Of a stretch of 64,000 bases of DNA, positions 50,536 through 62,655 are shown in pieces. The first letter of the stretch is position 1; every line of letters begins with the position of its first letter. The DNA comes from Rosellinia necatrix (taxonomy: Eukaryota > Ascomycota > Sordariomycetes > Xylariales > Xylariaceae): the NCBI GenBank assembly GCA_021209875.1, contig JAGYVD010000009.1, positions 2,666,001 to 2,730,000 of the forward strand. Direction: 5' to 3'. Position numbers and translations under genes: made by a program. The notes below the pieces were generated by a model. That model saw only the letters and a list, made by a program, of their open reading frames with translations, made no database searches and had not been told where the DNA came from.

Positions 50536-53500
50536 ATTTGTTGTTGTCATTGCTGCTGCTGCTGTTACTACTACTGTTGTTGTCATCGTTGTCGCCGTCG
50601 TCGTCGCTGGTCTTACCTCGTATATGTGCAATGGCGGGTGAGAGTGTAAGCCTGCCATGGTTTCATCAGTGTTATTGTTCTAAGCACCGGATATGTGCGT
50701 CGATAATTAAACGTGATTAATATAGTTTGGCACCTCACAACTATCTTCAAGGTATGGTTACCCTAGTTCTGTCCCGGACAGCTAAGATACTTAATGAGCG
50801 GCCATGTAGTTAAACCCGATTCGACACGGCTCTGGTATTTGAACGGAACTAGATATGGATCATTAAGCTGCAATCCTTTATGAATACCTAGGTAGGTACT
50901 AACTACCCTACCTGGGTAGGTAGATTATACCAGGAGCCATCTTCCAGCGCACATCGCTATACCTCTGTAGCTTTGCGCTCCGCTACAGTAGCTACCTAGG
51001 TAGGCAGGTAGCGTATAGAGAGGATGTTCATGTACATACAGGAGCAAATCAGGCACTACCCGTCATGTGCCGAAGTACCTAGACTTATGCGAGTGGTTTT
51101 GGGGCAGCTGATAACCCATCCACATACACTATGTATGTGCATGGTGTACATGGTATGTAGTTTAGCCTGCAGGGAGGGTAGTCGACATGCTGCATACCTC
51201 TGTAATAGTAGCACATGCACACATACATAACCACCTACCTACCTACCTATGTATGTGCAGCAGAGCTGCCATGCGACCCTCGCGTTGCCTCGTGCGCGAC
51301 CTCTCTCTCGTATCGTATTCTTGCCACGCAGTTGCTTCCGAGGTGCAGTGGGGACACATTACGTGGTGAAGAAGGCTCTTCTCTCCACTACACCAGGATG
51401 CGCCTAGACTGTGCCTCGTGTCGATATTGTTACTCAGTACTTGAAAGTTACGCGGAAAGAAATGTGGAGTTTTATTTGTGGGTATCGACACCGAGTGTAC
51501 GTCCCAGAAACCCGTACCGAGAATTCAATGGTGAAATTCAGCGAAAGGGGAATAAATAGACGCGGCTTGGGCCACACTCATGGGGGACATCAACGGAGGT
51601 TGACAATTGATTATTTTCCCTGTTTCCCTCAAGGCAGTTAGCTCGAAGTCCACTTGACTATGCACATGGCAAACGCATCGTCATTATAACTACCTACTGA
51701 CTGACTTACATGCGGAAATATACTACTGATACATGGCAACACGGGCAGGCGCCTACTTACATTAGGTACTTAGATGTATTTTCAGCACCCATTCTGTTGC
51801 CCTGCTGGAGGCAGCTGGAGAGAAACACAAAACATTCACACTGTATATATACCCACTAATCTAGACAAGGGGGAGAATGCATAGCCACAGGCCAAGAGTC
51901 GTGATCAGAAACGAAACACGTCACTGTTGATGGACTATCCCACTAACCTACTCAGTAGTTACCTCAACAGACTGTGCGAACTATCTACCCAGGGGTCTGC
52001 TAGGGGTGACCTACCTAGCAGCCCGCCTAGGTAGATGAACTTGTTCGGATGAGTTGGGTTGTTGAAGGGCGTACGGCAGCGTGCAGGGCGTAGCTGACTT
52101 TGATGCAGATATGGCTTTATTTGCCTGCCATTTGCGGTTACACGGGCGAGCCGCGGTCGTCTTCAACCACTACAAGACCACTGGTAGATACGAGTAATAA
52201 CTTCGTTATGTGAGCTTCTGTCTGCAAGTCACTATATGATATGCAGCAGTTAGTGACAGTTGGTGCTTAACTTTTCAACTGTCTCCAAGCCTGTCAGAGG
52301 TCTCCATACCTAGTTATGTAAACATGTCGTGAGCTGAACCACGATGTTGGTAGTGCAATGCAGTCGGAGCGCTGCTAAACATGTCCTATTGACCCTTAAT
52401 ATGAAACACATGCGGCCCTTTATCGCTCCATGACCGGTCTATGTACGTGCAAGGGAAGGCAGGTGGCGTTGACAGTGGGCAATTAATCGAAACTTGGCAT
52501 TTAAGGTTGATGTCTTAACTTTGCATCCAAGATCAATATCCAGGCGTGTCCGGTGGTAGTTAACCAGTATCAGTAAACGTGCCAATCTGAAGCATCCCAT
52601 ACTACACAATTAAGCTTCGACCGAGAGCAAACAGCAGCAGGAGAGGGTCATGCACTTTAACACTGAGTGGATGAGGAAAGATACCTACTTAGCTACAAGG
52701 CAAGGCAAAGTTGAAGGTCTCATAGTGTGCCTACATTTATATATATATATATAGTAATAGTTAAGTCATGTTTATTCGCGTGCCCAACAGCAGGATCCCT
52801 TCCTGCATTATCAGGCTATAGTGTAGGTAAAACGTCGCACACTGCTGATCTGTGGAATGTAGCCATCCCTCCGACCCTATTTTACACCGCGAGTCACATT
52901 ATACATAGTGTTGATGCAGGGTAGGTGTCCTCGCCCTGTTCTGATTGGGATTCTCTGCCTGGTGTCGGCCTGGCATAACGCAGCCCTAAACCTGTCTTTG
53001 CAAATTGCCGTTCTCCGCGTTCTAATGACGGCGCCTTTTCCTATACATCATATAGGCGGCACGACATTGGTTCATTCAAGCCACTGGCCTAAGGGGTGTT
53101 TATTCATTCCTTCCTCTAACCCCTTTGTTTTGAAAAATTGATCCTGCTCCTGGAGTTTTGCCACTGCTGGGCCGCTAAAGCGCATGCCTTCCCACTGCAC
53201 CATCTCACCAGGTACCAACGTTAGCCGACATTACCATACCTACCTAACTGCAGTATCATACTACGTGCATACTAAAGGTCTAATTGCCTGCCAATCTGTC
53301 TATTAAGTACTGGGGGACGTTATCTAGCCAGTCACTGCCTCTCTCTCTTCCGGTTTCCTCTTCCCTTGATTTATCCTTATTCTTTTCTCCCCTCTTCGCT
53401 TTTCCCCCTTCTTTCCCGAAAATCTCTGTCCCCCTGTTAGCCCGGCATAACTAACCGTTGTTGCGTGTGGATTATATCAATTATGTATAGGCGCTCGTTA

Positions 53501-54359
53501 AGCCCCGTTCCCGTTTGTCAAAATCCCTGTCGGAGGAGACGGTGCTAATGTGGCTGATATACTGCGTTCCAGGCCAGGCATGTATTTGGATGAACCTTCT
53601 GACGTCAAGGCAAGGTACATGGTACCTACGTTGACCATGCATGGGTTCGTATTGTTACAGTGCCATTCCCAGAACGGCTGCCTAAATCGACCGTGAAGCT
53701 CTCTGGCTTGGATTAGAGTATACCTGACAACTAAAGCCTCTGCAATCAAATCATATCGTAGAGTAGGCACCTCCCTTGGTTTGCGTCTCCTACTTAAATG
53801 CCAGGTTGGTACGCTACCACCTGTGCCGCGATGATAGATATATAGATACAGGGACTTCGTTCGGAATTGACTCGCAGAGCACACTACCTTAGCTGGGTAT
53901 TGGGCATCACGGTATTAATTTTACTATATCCGATCATCACTAGGAGGTACAGAGCCCCACTAAAACACAGTGTCGTAGGCTTATGGCATAACCTGGAGCT
54001 TCCTCCGCTATTTTTGTACATACCTACATACCTAGGTAGGTATGCAAGCATTTAGCTAGTTAAGTCTATATACATACTTACTGGTGGGTAGGTACTCAGA
54101 TCGACCATGCCCACCCGACAGCACCGGCCGTCATTTGTCTTAGGTAAAATGCAGCGAAGGTATACATACTTTCGTTCGTTTTTCGCCTCTCTCCGGCCCT
54201 TCCACCCCCAAGCTTGCATGGACTGCTCGGTGCGGTACCTAGGAAATAGGATAGAATCCCGCCTGTACAGCATACCTGCACCATCTCCTCCCTACCTAAC
54301 TTTCCAGTGCATCCGCCCTACCAAGGAATACAATGTGCGGTACCTACATGACACGCTGC
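50536..54359. other. Gene-poor region with dispersed palindromes
   Basis: No gene supported. Near 50545-50610 is a CTGCTGCTGTTACTACTACTG-like triplet stretch. CCTAGGTAGG palindromes are dense at 50884-50930, 50990-51010, 52010-52036 and 54017-54041. A TATATATATATATA tract lies at about 52738-52753. Confidence 0.55.
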
Positions 54360-55673
54360 ACCTGCACTTTTCTTTTCCCTCCCCATTGATTATTGATTGA
54401 CACTTCTCATCTCTCGACCTCCTCACGAGTCGTCGCTAGACAACGCTATTACAGCCATCGCACGGCATCTCCCTCCGGTTGTCAGCCCGACCGTTGTCTT
54501 CCACCTCTCCACAAGACCCGACCCGCGATAATCACCCCGACCGAGTCGTTGTGTCCATTCGTTACTATTCTTTTTTTGTCATACTCTCTTTTGGTTGTCG
54601 ACTGTGAAGGAGGCCTGGCAACCGCCATCACGACCGTAACCTACCCCCGTTAATCCCCATTTACTAGTTCGTAATACCGATCGACCCCCTCCGCGGCATA
54701 GACGCTCGCCAGCTACCCTCCCAGGGCTACCCAACGCACACGGCCTCCAGCTGCACCGTTTGGCTTTGACTCGATCCCGTGCCCCGTGCCTCGTCCCTCG
54801 TCCCTCGTCCCTCACTCCCTCATCACTCTCTTGCTCGATCCTATCTCTCAGCTGCCTCTCTTCCGCTCGTTACAGTTTCAATAGCTGGCGTTGTTTGCAG
54901 GCATTGTCGTTGCTGTCCTAGTAATCTCTCGTCGTTCAGATTGTTATCGAGAACAATTGTCCATACGGAGGCCCGATATCTCGACCTACGTTTAAACTGT
55001 AACCCCATCTCCGGTCTCACGTCTTGACGGCCCATCCAATCACCGCCCACGGCGCCACCTCCATTCCAGGGGCCGCCTTGAATGGGCCATTGCGACGCCC
55101 GACGATAACTCGGATCTGCATCTGTCTTTCTTTTCCGACCGCCAACCACAGCCAGTTACCGGAAGCGGAAAGCTTGTCATCTCAAGATACTTGGGAGGCT
55201 AGTCTGGTGTTCAGGGCTGGGCGGCGAACCAAATTCGGTAATTGGCTGCCCGCGTCACCGTGACTGTGGACCAGAAAGATATAGTCGGACAAGCGCCTCT
55301 ATCTTTGGCTACGTGGGCCATCCCGACGCATCGTGGTCGCCCACGCACAACCGAGCGATACCGTCGTCTTTGCGCACGCTGACCAATAATTCTCATTTGG
55401 TGGCTCATCATGGCTCCCGTGGCGCCCCGTCTAAAGATTTTGTCCGGTGCGTCTTGTCCGTTTCTGTCAAAATCCTCTCTTCCAAACCCTCTTTAAGAGG
55501 AACCCCCGCCTTCCCCTTCCGTGCTACCTCCAAAGCCTGTGTGTTCTCGTTTTGGTGGTTCTATTATCCAGGCCTTCTTTCGCTCCTGACACTCGTTTCC
55601 TTTTACCCGCTCTCGGGGGCGGGCTTAAAAAACCCCCGTGCCATATATTACACCATTCACTTGAACAATCACC
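54360..55673 (+). promoter_or_regulatory. Pyrimidine-rich promoter and leader of the reductase-like gene
   Basis: About 1.3 kb upstream of the ATG at 55674 is strongly C/T-rich on the plus strand (for example TCCCTCGTCCCTCGTCCC near 54789-54806, CCTCTCTTCC near 54855). CT-rich upstream tracts are common before transcription starts of highly expressed fungal genes. Open frames inside are short and unsupported, but some contain ATGs that could act as upstream open frames. Confidence 0.45.
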
Positions 55674-58096
55674 ATGGACGACTCGGAGCTAATGCAAGTA
55701 TGTACAGTGGGAGGCAATGCTGTTTCCGCCTTCCTGTCGTGGAGGTTACAGGCTACGAATGCTTGCGATGTGACGCTCGTATGGAAGTCGGGTTTCGAGG
55801 GTGTCTATCAATATGGCATATCTTTCAAGTGAGCTTGGGCGAGGTTCCCATGTTTGATATGGATCTAATTCGGTATTAGGTCCGCGACGTTCGGTAACGA
55901 GCGGTTTAAACCGCGACATGGTATGTTCCCCTTGCCGCGTTCCATCTCTTTGAGAGAACTTATCCTAACAAATTCTGCGCCGTAACTAGTTGTTCGCACG
56001 CCAGAAGAAGCCGCGCAGAACAAGGGTGGTGCGTATGATTACGTCATTCTCTGCATCAAGGCTCTTCCCGACGTATACGATATTGCCTCCGTTATTGATG
56101 CTGTCGTTACACCTCAACATACCTGCATCTTAGTAAATACCACTCATACTCTCGGTGTCGAAGCCGCCATAGAAGAAAGATTCCCAACAAATGTTGTGTT
56201 GTCCTTGGTCTCCAACGCCGAAATTTCACAGCTAGGAACAAGCGAGTTCGAGCATAGCGGGTCGACTGAAATTTGGGTTGGACCGGCGAACAAGAACAAT
56301 AACATTCCTATGACTGTCCAAGAGGATATGGCCCAAGCTCTTGCAATGACCCTATGTTCAGGTCAGGTAGACTGCAAGGTTTCTAAAAACATTCGTCAAC
56401 AACAGTTCGAACGTGTTATTGGGTAGGTTTCATTCTTATGCATCCCCACGAAGCTTTTTGCTAATAGTTTAGGCCTATCGCATTCCATCCGGCCAGCGTC
56501 ATCTTCGACACTCCATCGCATGCCGCACTTTTGGAGAAGCCTGGCGTCCGACAATTGGTTTCCGATGTCATCGACGAACTGATAGGCCTCGCGAAGGCTG
56601 AGGGTTGTATACTTAGTACCGATTTTAAAGACAAAACGATCAAGGACCTAAGTCAACCATCCGATGCCACCAGTATTATGTGGCAAGACTACATGGCACG
56701 GCGGCCAATGGAAGTGGAGACGTTCCTCGGCTCCCCTATCAAATTGGCAGAGAAACTAGGCTTAAAACTACCTCGCATCGAGACGCTATACGCCATCTTT
56801 CACAACCTTAACACTGTAAACCAATCAAGACCAAAGGAGGTCAATGGTCTACCCCCTGCACCCGTTTCGCCGTCATCCTCATCGCCAATGCCTCGCATAT
56901 CATCAGGTGGCCCTCCACGCCCTATCACTAATGGAAACGGGATGTCCCGGCCTCGTCCTAGGACTTCCTCAAATTTCGGGCCACCGCCTAGCATGCGCCG
57001 CCCCCCAACCAACGGCGGCCCTCCAAACGGACAACGTCCCTCGATGAACGGCGCGCCGAATGGCTATCACCCCCCCAGGCAGCCGTCAAGACGCGGCTCC
57101 TTTGAGGAAAATGATCTGGGGGAATTTAGTCATTTAGTAGTCTATGATGATGCCGAGGGGGCGAATGGAATGAATGGTGGCTACGCCGGTGATATGCCAG
57201 ACGCCGCACTGCGAGAGAGGGAGCTTCAACTACGGCAGCGTGAATTAGATCTCAAGGAACAGGAAATGCGTATGCGACGAGGTGGGTATGGAAGACCAGG
57301 GCCACAGAGACGTGCTCCCCCTTCGAGAAATGGCGCCGCCATGTACGACGAGGAAGACGAAGAAGATGACTACTTCGACATCAGCGCGGGCCCCCAGCCT
57401 CCCATGATCGACCCTGATAACTTCGACATGATGAGTGTCACATCCAGAAAGAACCGCTTGAAACCATCTCCTAACCAGGGCGACGTCCGATCAAATCACC
57501 TCAACGGCCGCGAAAACGCAATGTCTCGGGGCAGCCGTTTCCGTCCTAATTTTGGAAGGAATCGCTCGAGTCAAATCATGAATTCTATCCCTAACCTCCA
57601 CGAAAATATACTTGATGATCCCATGATGAGTTATTCTTCTAACCGGTACGGTAATGTCGACCGGGGACAGATTCACGCAGGGTCAAGGTCGAATTCCTTA
57701 ACGGCGGCGGCCCATTTCCCGGAATTCCAGAACGGGCCTGGTATGAACGCTCCCAGCATGAATGGTGCGTATCCGCGACGTGTCAGCCAGTCACCAGGAC
57801 ATTCATACACTCCTTCCATGCGCGGTGGAAGTGGGCGTCCCTCCCCTCCTAATGGGATGCAGCAACCTGTTCCTCGATATCCTCCTGGCCATGGAAACAC
57901 GGTAGCACCTCAGCAGGTTGAACAACGAGTCGGGGTGAGCACTCTCCAACCACCCAATATGAAACCAGTACGAAGTCTGACCGGCAGTGCGAGTGCTAGC
58001 GCGGGGAGTGGTGATTCGACCAATCTAGGCTCGGAACCCTCAGCTCATAGCAGTCAGAGCAGTTTGGGACCACGACCTCCTTTGGGGACTCGCTGA
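55674..58096 (+). CDS. Ketopantoate-reductase-like protein with long disordered C-terminal region
   Basis: Four exons: 55674-55828, 55880-55920 (41 nt), 55990-56422, 56473-58096; phases fit and give 750 aa. The N-terminus VCTVGGNAVSAFLSWRL is a Rossmann-type nucleotide-binding segment, followed by TPEEAA and DYVILCIKALPDVYD, typical of the PanE/ApbA fold. The C-terminal helical half of that fold is present (FHPASVIFDTPSH to about residue 315). A Pro/Gly/Asn/Arg-rich tail of about 430 residues follows, with one short coiled coil (ERELQLRQRELDLKEQEMRM). The tail makes a role in pantothenate synthesis unlikely; similar fungal proteins are usually larger, uncharacterised and possibly scaffolding. 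The cofactor motif GGNAVS departs from GxGxxG, so catalysis is uncertain. ATG context ACCATGG is strong. The gene looks intact. Confidence 0.9.
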
Positions 58097-59763
58097 CGAT
58101 GAGTCTGGAAATGCGGCGATTAAAGGATGGCTTGCAGCGCGTCCTCGAGGTTCCCCGTGAAAGTAGTGAGCGGGTACCCGACACGGCCGGACATGAATAC
58201 GCACATAAATCATGAGCGTTGTGAAACTCATAATGATGTCGAATTTTTGAGTCATTCGGATGACGGCGCATTCATACCGGTTTAGAAGGATGCAGTTTGG
58301 ATTACTACTTTTACGACGCACAGTTTAGTTCTATTCGGCCAAAGGGACTTACGTACATAGGTATTTGATACGACGAGGCAGTGGTTATTTATTTCTGGTA
58401 ATATTGCATTGGGATGCGGGCCTTTTCCTTTCTATTCGAAACGCATATGTTTGATTCTCCTTTGTGTCACGCTTCTCCGAAGAGGGAGGCTCCATCTCTT
58501 CTAGCAATATGGAGGCCGAGGCATCCCGACCCAAACCGAGGGCTATTCTCGAGCACGCCTCCTACAAGACCCCGGTCACGCCACGTATACGTATCCTTTA
58601 AGGCTATGACAATGAACCATTTAGGAGATTCACAAGGCACGAAAAACGGGCTTATAAACCAACACCCGATCTTGAAGGCCTATAGCGCCCTACTCCTCTC
58701 AACCTCACAGCTCGATTAATTTGAATCTTGTCGAATGGTCGGCAGTCGTCAGCCTGAGCGTTAAATGGACACAGTACGAAATAGATCCGCATTTCTTGTC
58801 ATGGTGGAGGGGGTAGCAGCTCTAAGCACTTGTTGTCGGCGTTATCTGGTCTTCCCACAGATGGGAGGCCGAGTGAAGGAAAAATAATTCTGGTATCTTA
58901 ATGACGAAGCTTGCCCGTCAGCGGGGCGATATTTCCCTTGCCTGTGGTCGTGTGTTGGTGGAATTAATTATCAGTTGATTGATTGCTATGCACACGGGGT
59001 TGGTGCACTGGGCAATGGTGGTTGGCAATCAATGGAAGCGTCTTTATCACAAGATGGCTGTAAAAACGAGCAGGCAGCTGAAGGACACTGCATACACGCG
59101 GAAGGGTGTATAAAAAGGGCGGCCGAGCTGAGTCGAGACAAGCAGCTCAGTCGGGAAAATATGGTTCGCGAGACAGATGAATACAAGACAATAAGTCGCG
59201 ATGGAAGAAAAACAAAAAGACATCTAGTATCATGCTAGTCCATGCAATCTGAACGTGTGACTACCTCAGCGAGTCTTATCACCGTGCTAAAAATATGCCA
59301 CACAGACTTGTACCACCTTGCCCATGATCACCATCCTCATACTTCTCACACAGTCGTGGAGAAGCCGGCGAGCATGCCAAGGACTTAACATTTTCTTGTT
59401 ACTCGCGACTTGGTATATATTTTATTAAAAACAGGAATCATAATGACTGTAACGATAATTTTGATCCGAATTCCATGTCTATCACGGAGTTAAAGAGGTT
59501 ATAATTGTCTCTCCCCAGAATTTCTTTTTCTCAATATGTATGTACTACTTCTCTCTACGTATATAAATGGTCATGCATATAATAAATAGCATGTATGCAA
59601 GCCTAACGTCCCCCTCCCCACCCTATCTTGATAAGGGAAGCGCCACACCCTCTCAAAGAGAGGGTTGGCTACCTTACCTGTAGGTTAGGTAGGCACTTAC
59701 CGAACGTACCTGCCTACCTAAGTACGTACCTAATGTAGTGAAGTACTCGGGTGCAGGTAGTAG

Positions 59764-59785
59764 GGCGGCGGCGGCGGCGGCGGCT
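59764..59785. repeat. GGC triplet repeat
   Basis: Seven consecutive GGC units in non-coding sequence. Confidence 0.85.
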
Positions 59786-60398
59786 GTGGCGGCGGGGTTG
59801 CATAACACCACTTGATGCGCGACAGACAACCCACTCTACAGACTACAGTGACTTACCCGGTATATATACCTCTTAAGCTAAACATTATTTAAGAACGAGA
59901 CTTGAGATCAAGATAAGCTCCATGTACACGTAGATAAGTACCTATATCTATCTATACCTTTGCTTTATACCCCGACTTACCTACTCACCGCGTCGGAACT
60001 CTTCTACAAAATCCAGCCCACGACTCCGGAGATTTATCTGTACCCCAAAACACGCCACCGCCATTCTCTACCGGATATCGGCGCCGAGGGTACTGAACGC
60101 CACAACACGCGGCGATACGAGCAGTCGTGATCCGACCCCCACAACCCTCGGCAGTGGTACTGTAGCGCATTACAGGCGCTGGGAAGGAAAAAAAAAAAAA
60201 CGGCGCCAAGGATTTTACCGCCTGGGAAAAAGCAATAGAAGGGAAAAAGAACGTGTGATCGGGGCTGACTCTTGGCCGCGGCTGCACCGAAGCGAGAAAC
60301 GCGTAATCGAGGACCGAAGCCAGCGTGGGAGCTTGCGTATATCAGACGCCGGTACCGCCGAGGAGGGTGCTTTTGCTTGTGTGGGTGCGCATTCGTGC

Positions 60399-60402
<4 letters not shown>

Positions 60403-60474
<72 letters not shown>
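60403..60474. repeat. GT dinucleotide microsatellite, about 36 copies
   Basis: Uninterrupted GT for about 72 bases, flanked by related GCGTGC and ATGCGTGTGCGTGTGCG sequence. It creates artificial poly-Val/Cys and His/Thr open frames in all readings. Confidence 0.98.
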
Positions 60475-60477
<3 letters not shown>

Positions 60478-60851
60478 CGTGTGCGTGTGTGCGTGTGCGG
60501 TCAGAGTGAGTGGCATCGTGCGGGAGAGGCAGGCATCGGGGCGAGCAGGCCTCCCAGAGAGAAGAAGAGGCTTGAAATCCTGACGGATAGATACCTTGCT
60601 CGCCTACTTGGCACGGGATCGACACGGCTGGAGTTTTGTGCGTCCTGACGAATGACGTCTCGCTTCTCATCCGCGTGCATCCAACTAGGGACCTATCTAC
60701 ATTTACTTGCTCAATTTCCCCTGCATCAAAGCCCTTCCAACCACGTACGCCATCGCTGGTTAAGCTACATCCCATTCGCAGGCCGCGCCGGAATACCGCT
60801 AAGGGCGCAAAAGTAATCAGACGTGGCCCCGAAAGTGAAGATACGGCCGAC

Positions 60852-61712
60852 ATGGCAAGCCGAGGCGGTAACACAGACCGAACATTCGCCATGGGCGGTA
60901 GCGGTGTCGCGACGAGGCCATCCATGGTGCCACAGACATCTGGAGGCGTGGTTAAGGCGAGACAGTTGGTAAGTTTCATCTCCGGTATTCCTGTCTTACC
61001 CTATCATTCCCAGCCCGTTTTCCCATCATCATTTCGCCCCCATCATACCTCTTCCTATCAACAGCCCGCAGGCACCTTTTTGCGCCCTCCTCGCGGTTCC
61101 AACTCGGCTGGGGTGCGGGGGTCGGAACAGAGCGTGATCATCAAAGCTGATGATCGCAAACGGACGTCCGTTGGGCAATCAATGCAGGTTTCTTTTTATT
61201 GGGCAAAATCGTACCAACTTTTTGGTACCAATTTCCTTCGATAGAGATCCAGCCTCATGATATTGGGGTTGGGTGCCTCGGGTCTCATTGTTATCTGACG
61301 CTTATGGCTCAATATAGACACATCTACACTCACAGCTGGCGCAGCTCTCTGCCAACTTGGCGGATACGGAGAACTTGTTGCGCATGACAAGCGTACAGGC
61401 AGGAGCCATGAGAGGATTAGGTAGTTGGCATGGTGGAATGTGAGTCTAATTCTATCCCCTTGATTCCATCTCGATATATTCCCCTCGGCCCCTACTTGAA
61501 TAGGCAGCTGTGAAATGCTGTTGCGGTCAACTTGGCTTAATAGCGCACGCATTCCCGGAACGAACAAAGACATGCACACCGATATCATCGGGTGGGACGG
61601 AGATAAGAAGCTATCTTTCTAACGCGTCCATAGGTTTATGGCAGCGAGCAAAGTTCTAGGTGAAGAGTCGGTCAAAGAACAGCCCCAGGCTCAACAGCCA
61701 AATCAGAAATGA
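60852..61712 (+). CDS. HSK3: DASH complex subunit Hsk3
   Basis: DASH/Dam1 is the fungal kinetochore ring that couples chromosomes to spindle microtubules; Hsk3 is one of its smallest subunits. Exons 60852-60968, 61336-61439 and 61634-61712 splice in phase to 99 aa. The C-terminal two exons give LAQLSANLADTENLLRM, GLGSWHGGMFMAASKVLGEE and a Gln-rich end, which is the conserved Hsk3 core. Exon 1 gives a Ser/Gly/Thr-rich N-terminus ending KARQL, which continues the heptad pattern into LAQLSANL. Intron 1 (367 nt) is long for this genome, and a small extra exon inside it cannot be excluded, since other Hsk3 proteins carry a few more heptad residues there. The start is the first ATG in frame. Confidence 0.85.
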
Positions 61713-62653
61713 GGAACACGAACTTACCTAACAGGCATAGGGATGATTGATGTCAGTGCTCGTATGATATTAGGATTCAACTACCTAGTTATGTAGGGCA
61801 AGTTGAAGTCATCAACGGGCAAGCACGACTTTTTCGCTGCTTATTCCTTTAGCATGGCAAAGACAACAAACAGGGCATTCCTCTCGTCCGTCTTTAAGAC
61901 AAACTTACGAATACGAATTTATAAAACTCATACTATATCTTGCACCTTTCCCGACGGGTGCTGGATGGTCGGCTGGCTTGGTGCCTGTACCGCGTAAATG
62001 TTCATGTCTCGTAAAGGGCCCTAGGAGCCTTATGGTCAAGCATAGCTAGTTGCTTCCAGCCTTATGATGTTGACGGGTTCGACGCTCTTTGGATAAGTAG
62101 TCTCTTTCTAGACACTCATATATCCTAAACGATAACATGCCAGATAGGCTCTCACGACCTCAAAGCATCACGGCCTCTATTATACACAGCCGACACCACG
62201 TGCGTCGCTTTGAATGTATTGTTGTTCCCTATCAAACACGGCACAAAACTAATTAATCGCGTTAGAAACCATGATATAACCTCGTCATAGGATCGTCGTC
62301 GCTAGTTGCGGGTCTGTAATACCAGGAGCTGTTAGCCCAATTCCTCTTCTAGGCAATCGATACCTCTTCCTTCTTGTCCTCGGCTTAATCCGAAGAGCCA
62401 ACTAGATACTTACATAATCATGCAACTTTTCATGATATCTACCTACTCCCCATCTAAACTAGAGATAACCCCAATACATGCCAAAAAAAAAAAAAAAAAA
62501 ATTCCCATAAGAAACCGTAAATCAGAACGTCGTCGCCCCCTCCACCCACTCTCATGAGATCTACAAAGCCCCTCACCACCATCATCCTCCGGTCCCGTCG
62601 TCTCTACTAACCAATCTAACCGGCCACCCCCCATCATCATCATCATCATCATC
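61713..62653. other. Intergenic between HSK3 and PHS1
   Basis: About 0.94 kb; no gene seen. It holds the PHS1 promoter. An A-run of about 18 lies at 62481-62498 and a CAT repeat at 62632-62655. Confidence 0.6.
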
Positions 62654-62655
62654 AT
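62632..62655 (+). repeat. CAT repeat overlapping the PHS1 start codon
   Basis: Eight CAT units end in the ATG used as the PHS1 start, so the start context is set by the microsatellite (ATCATCATG). Confidence 0.9.

Larger units (their letters stand above)
58097..60851. other. Intergenic between reductase-like gene and HSK3
   Basis: No gene supported in about 2.75 kb. Features: an ACCTACC palindrome cluster at 59668-59735, a GGC repeat at 59764-59784, an A-run at 60188-60200, and the long GT microsatellite at 60403-60474. Confidence 0.55.

Noticed and set aside
53498..53884. 128-codon minus-strand frame
   Set aside because: Starts at GTG and has no recognisable domain.
60215..60979. 254-codon minus-strand frame across the GT array
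   Set aside because: Held open by the repeat (His/Thr run) and overlaps HSK3 exon 1 on the other strand.
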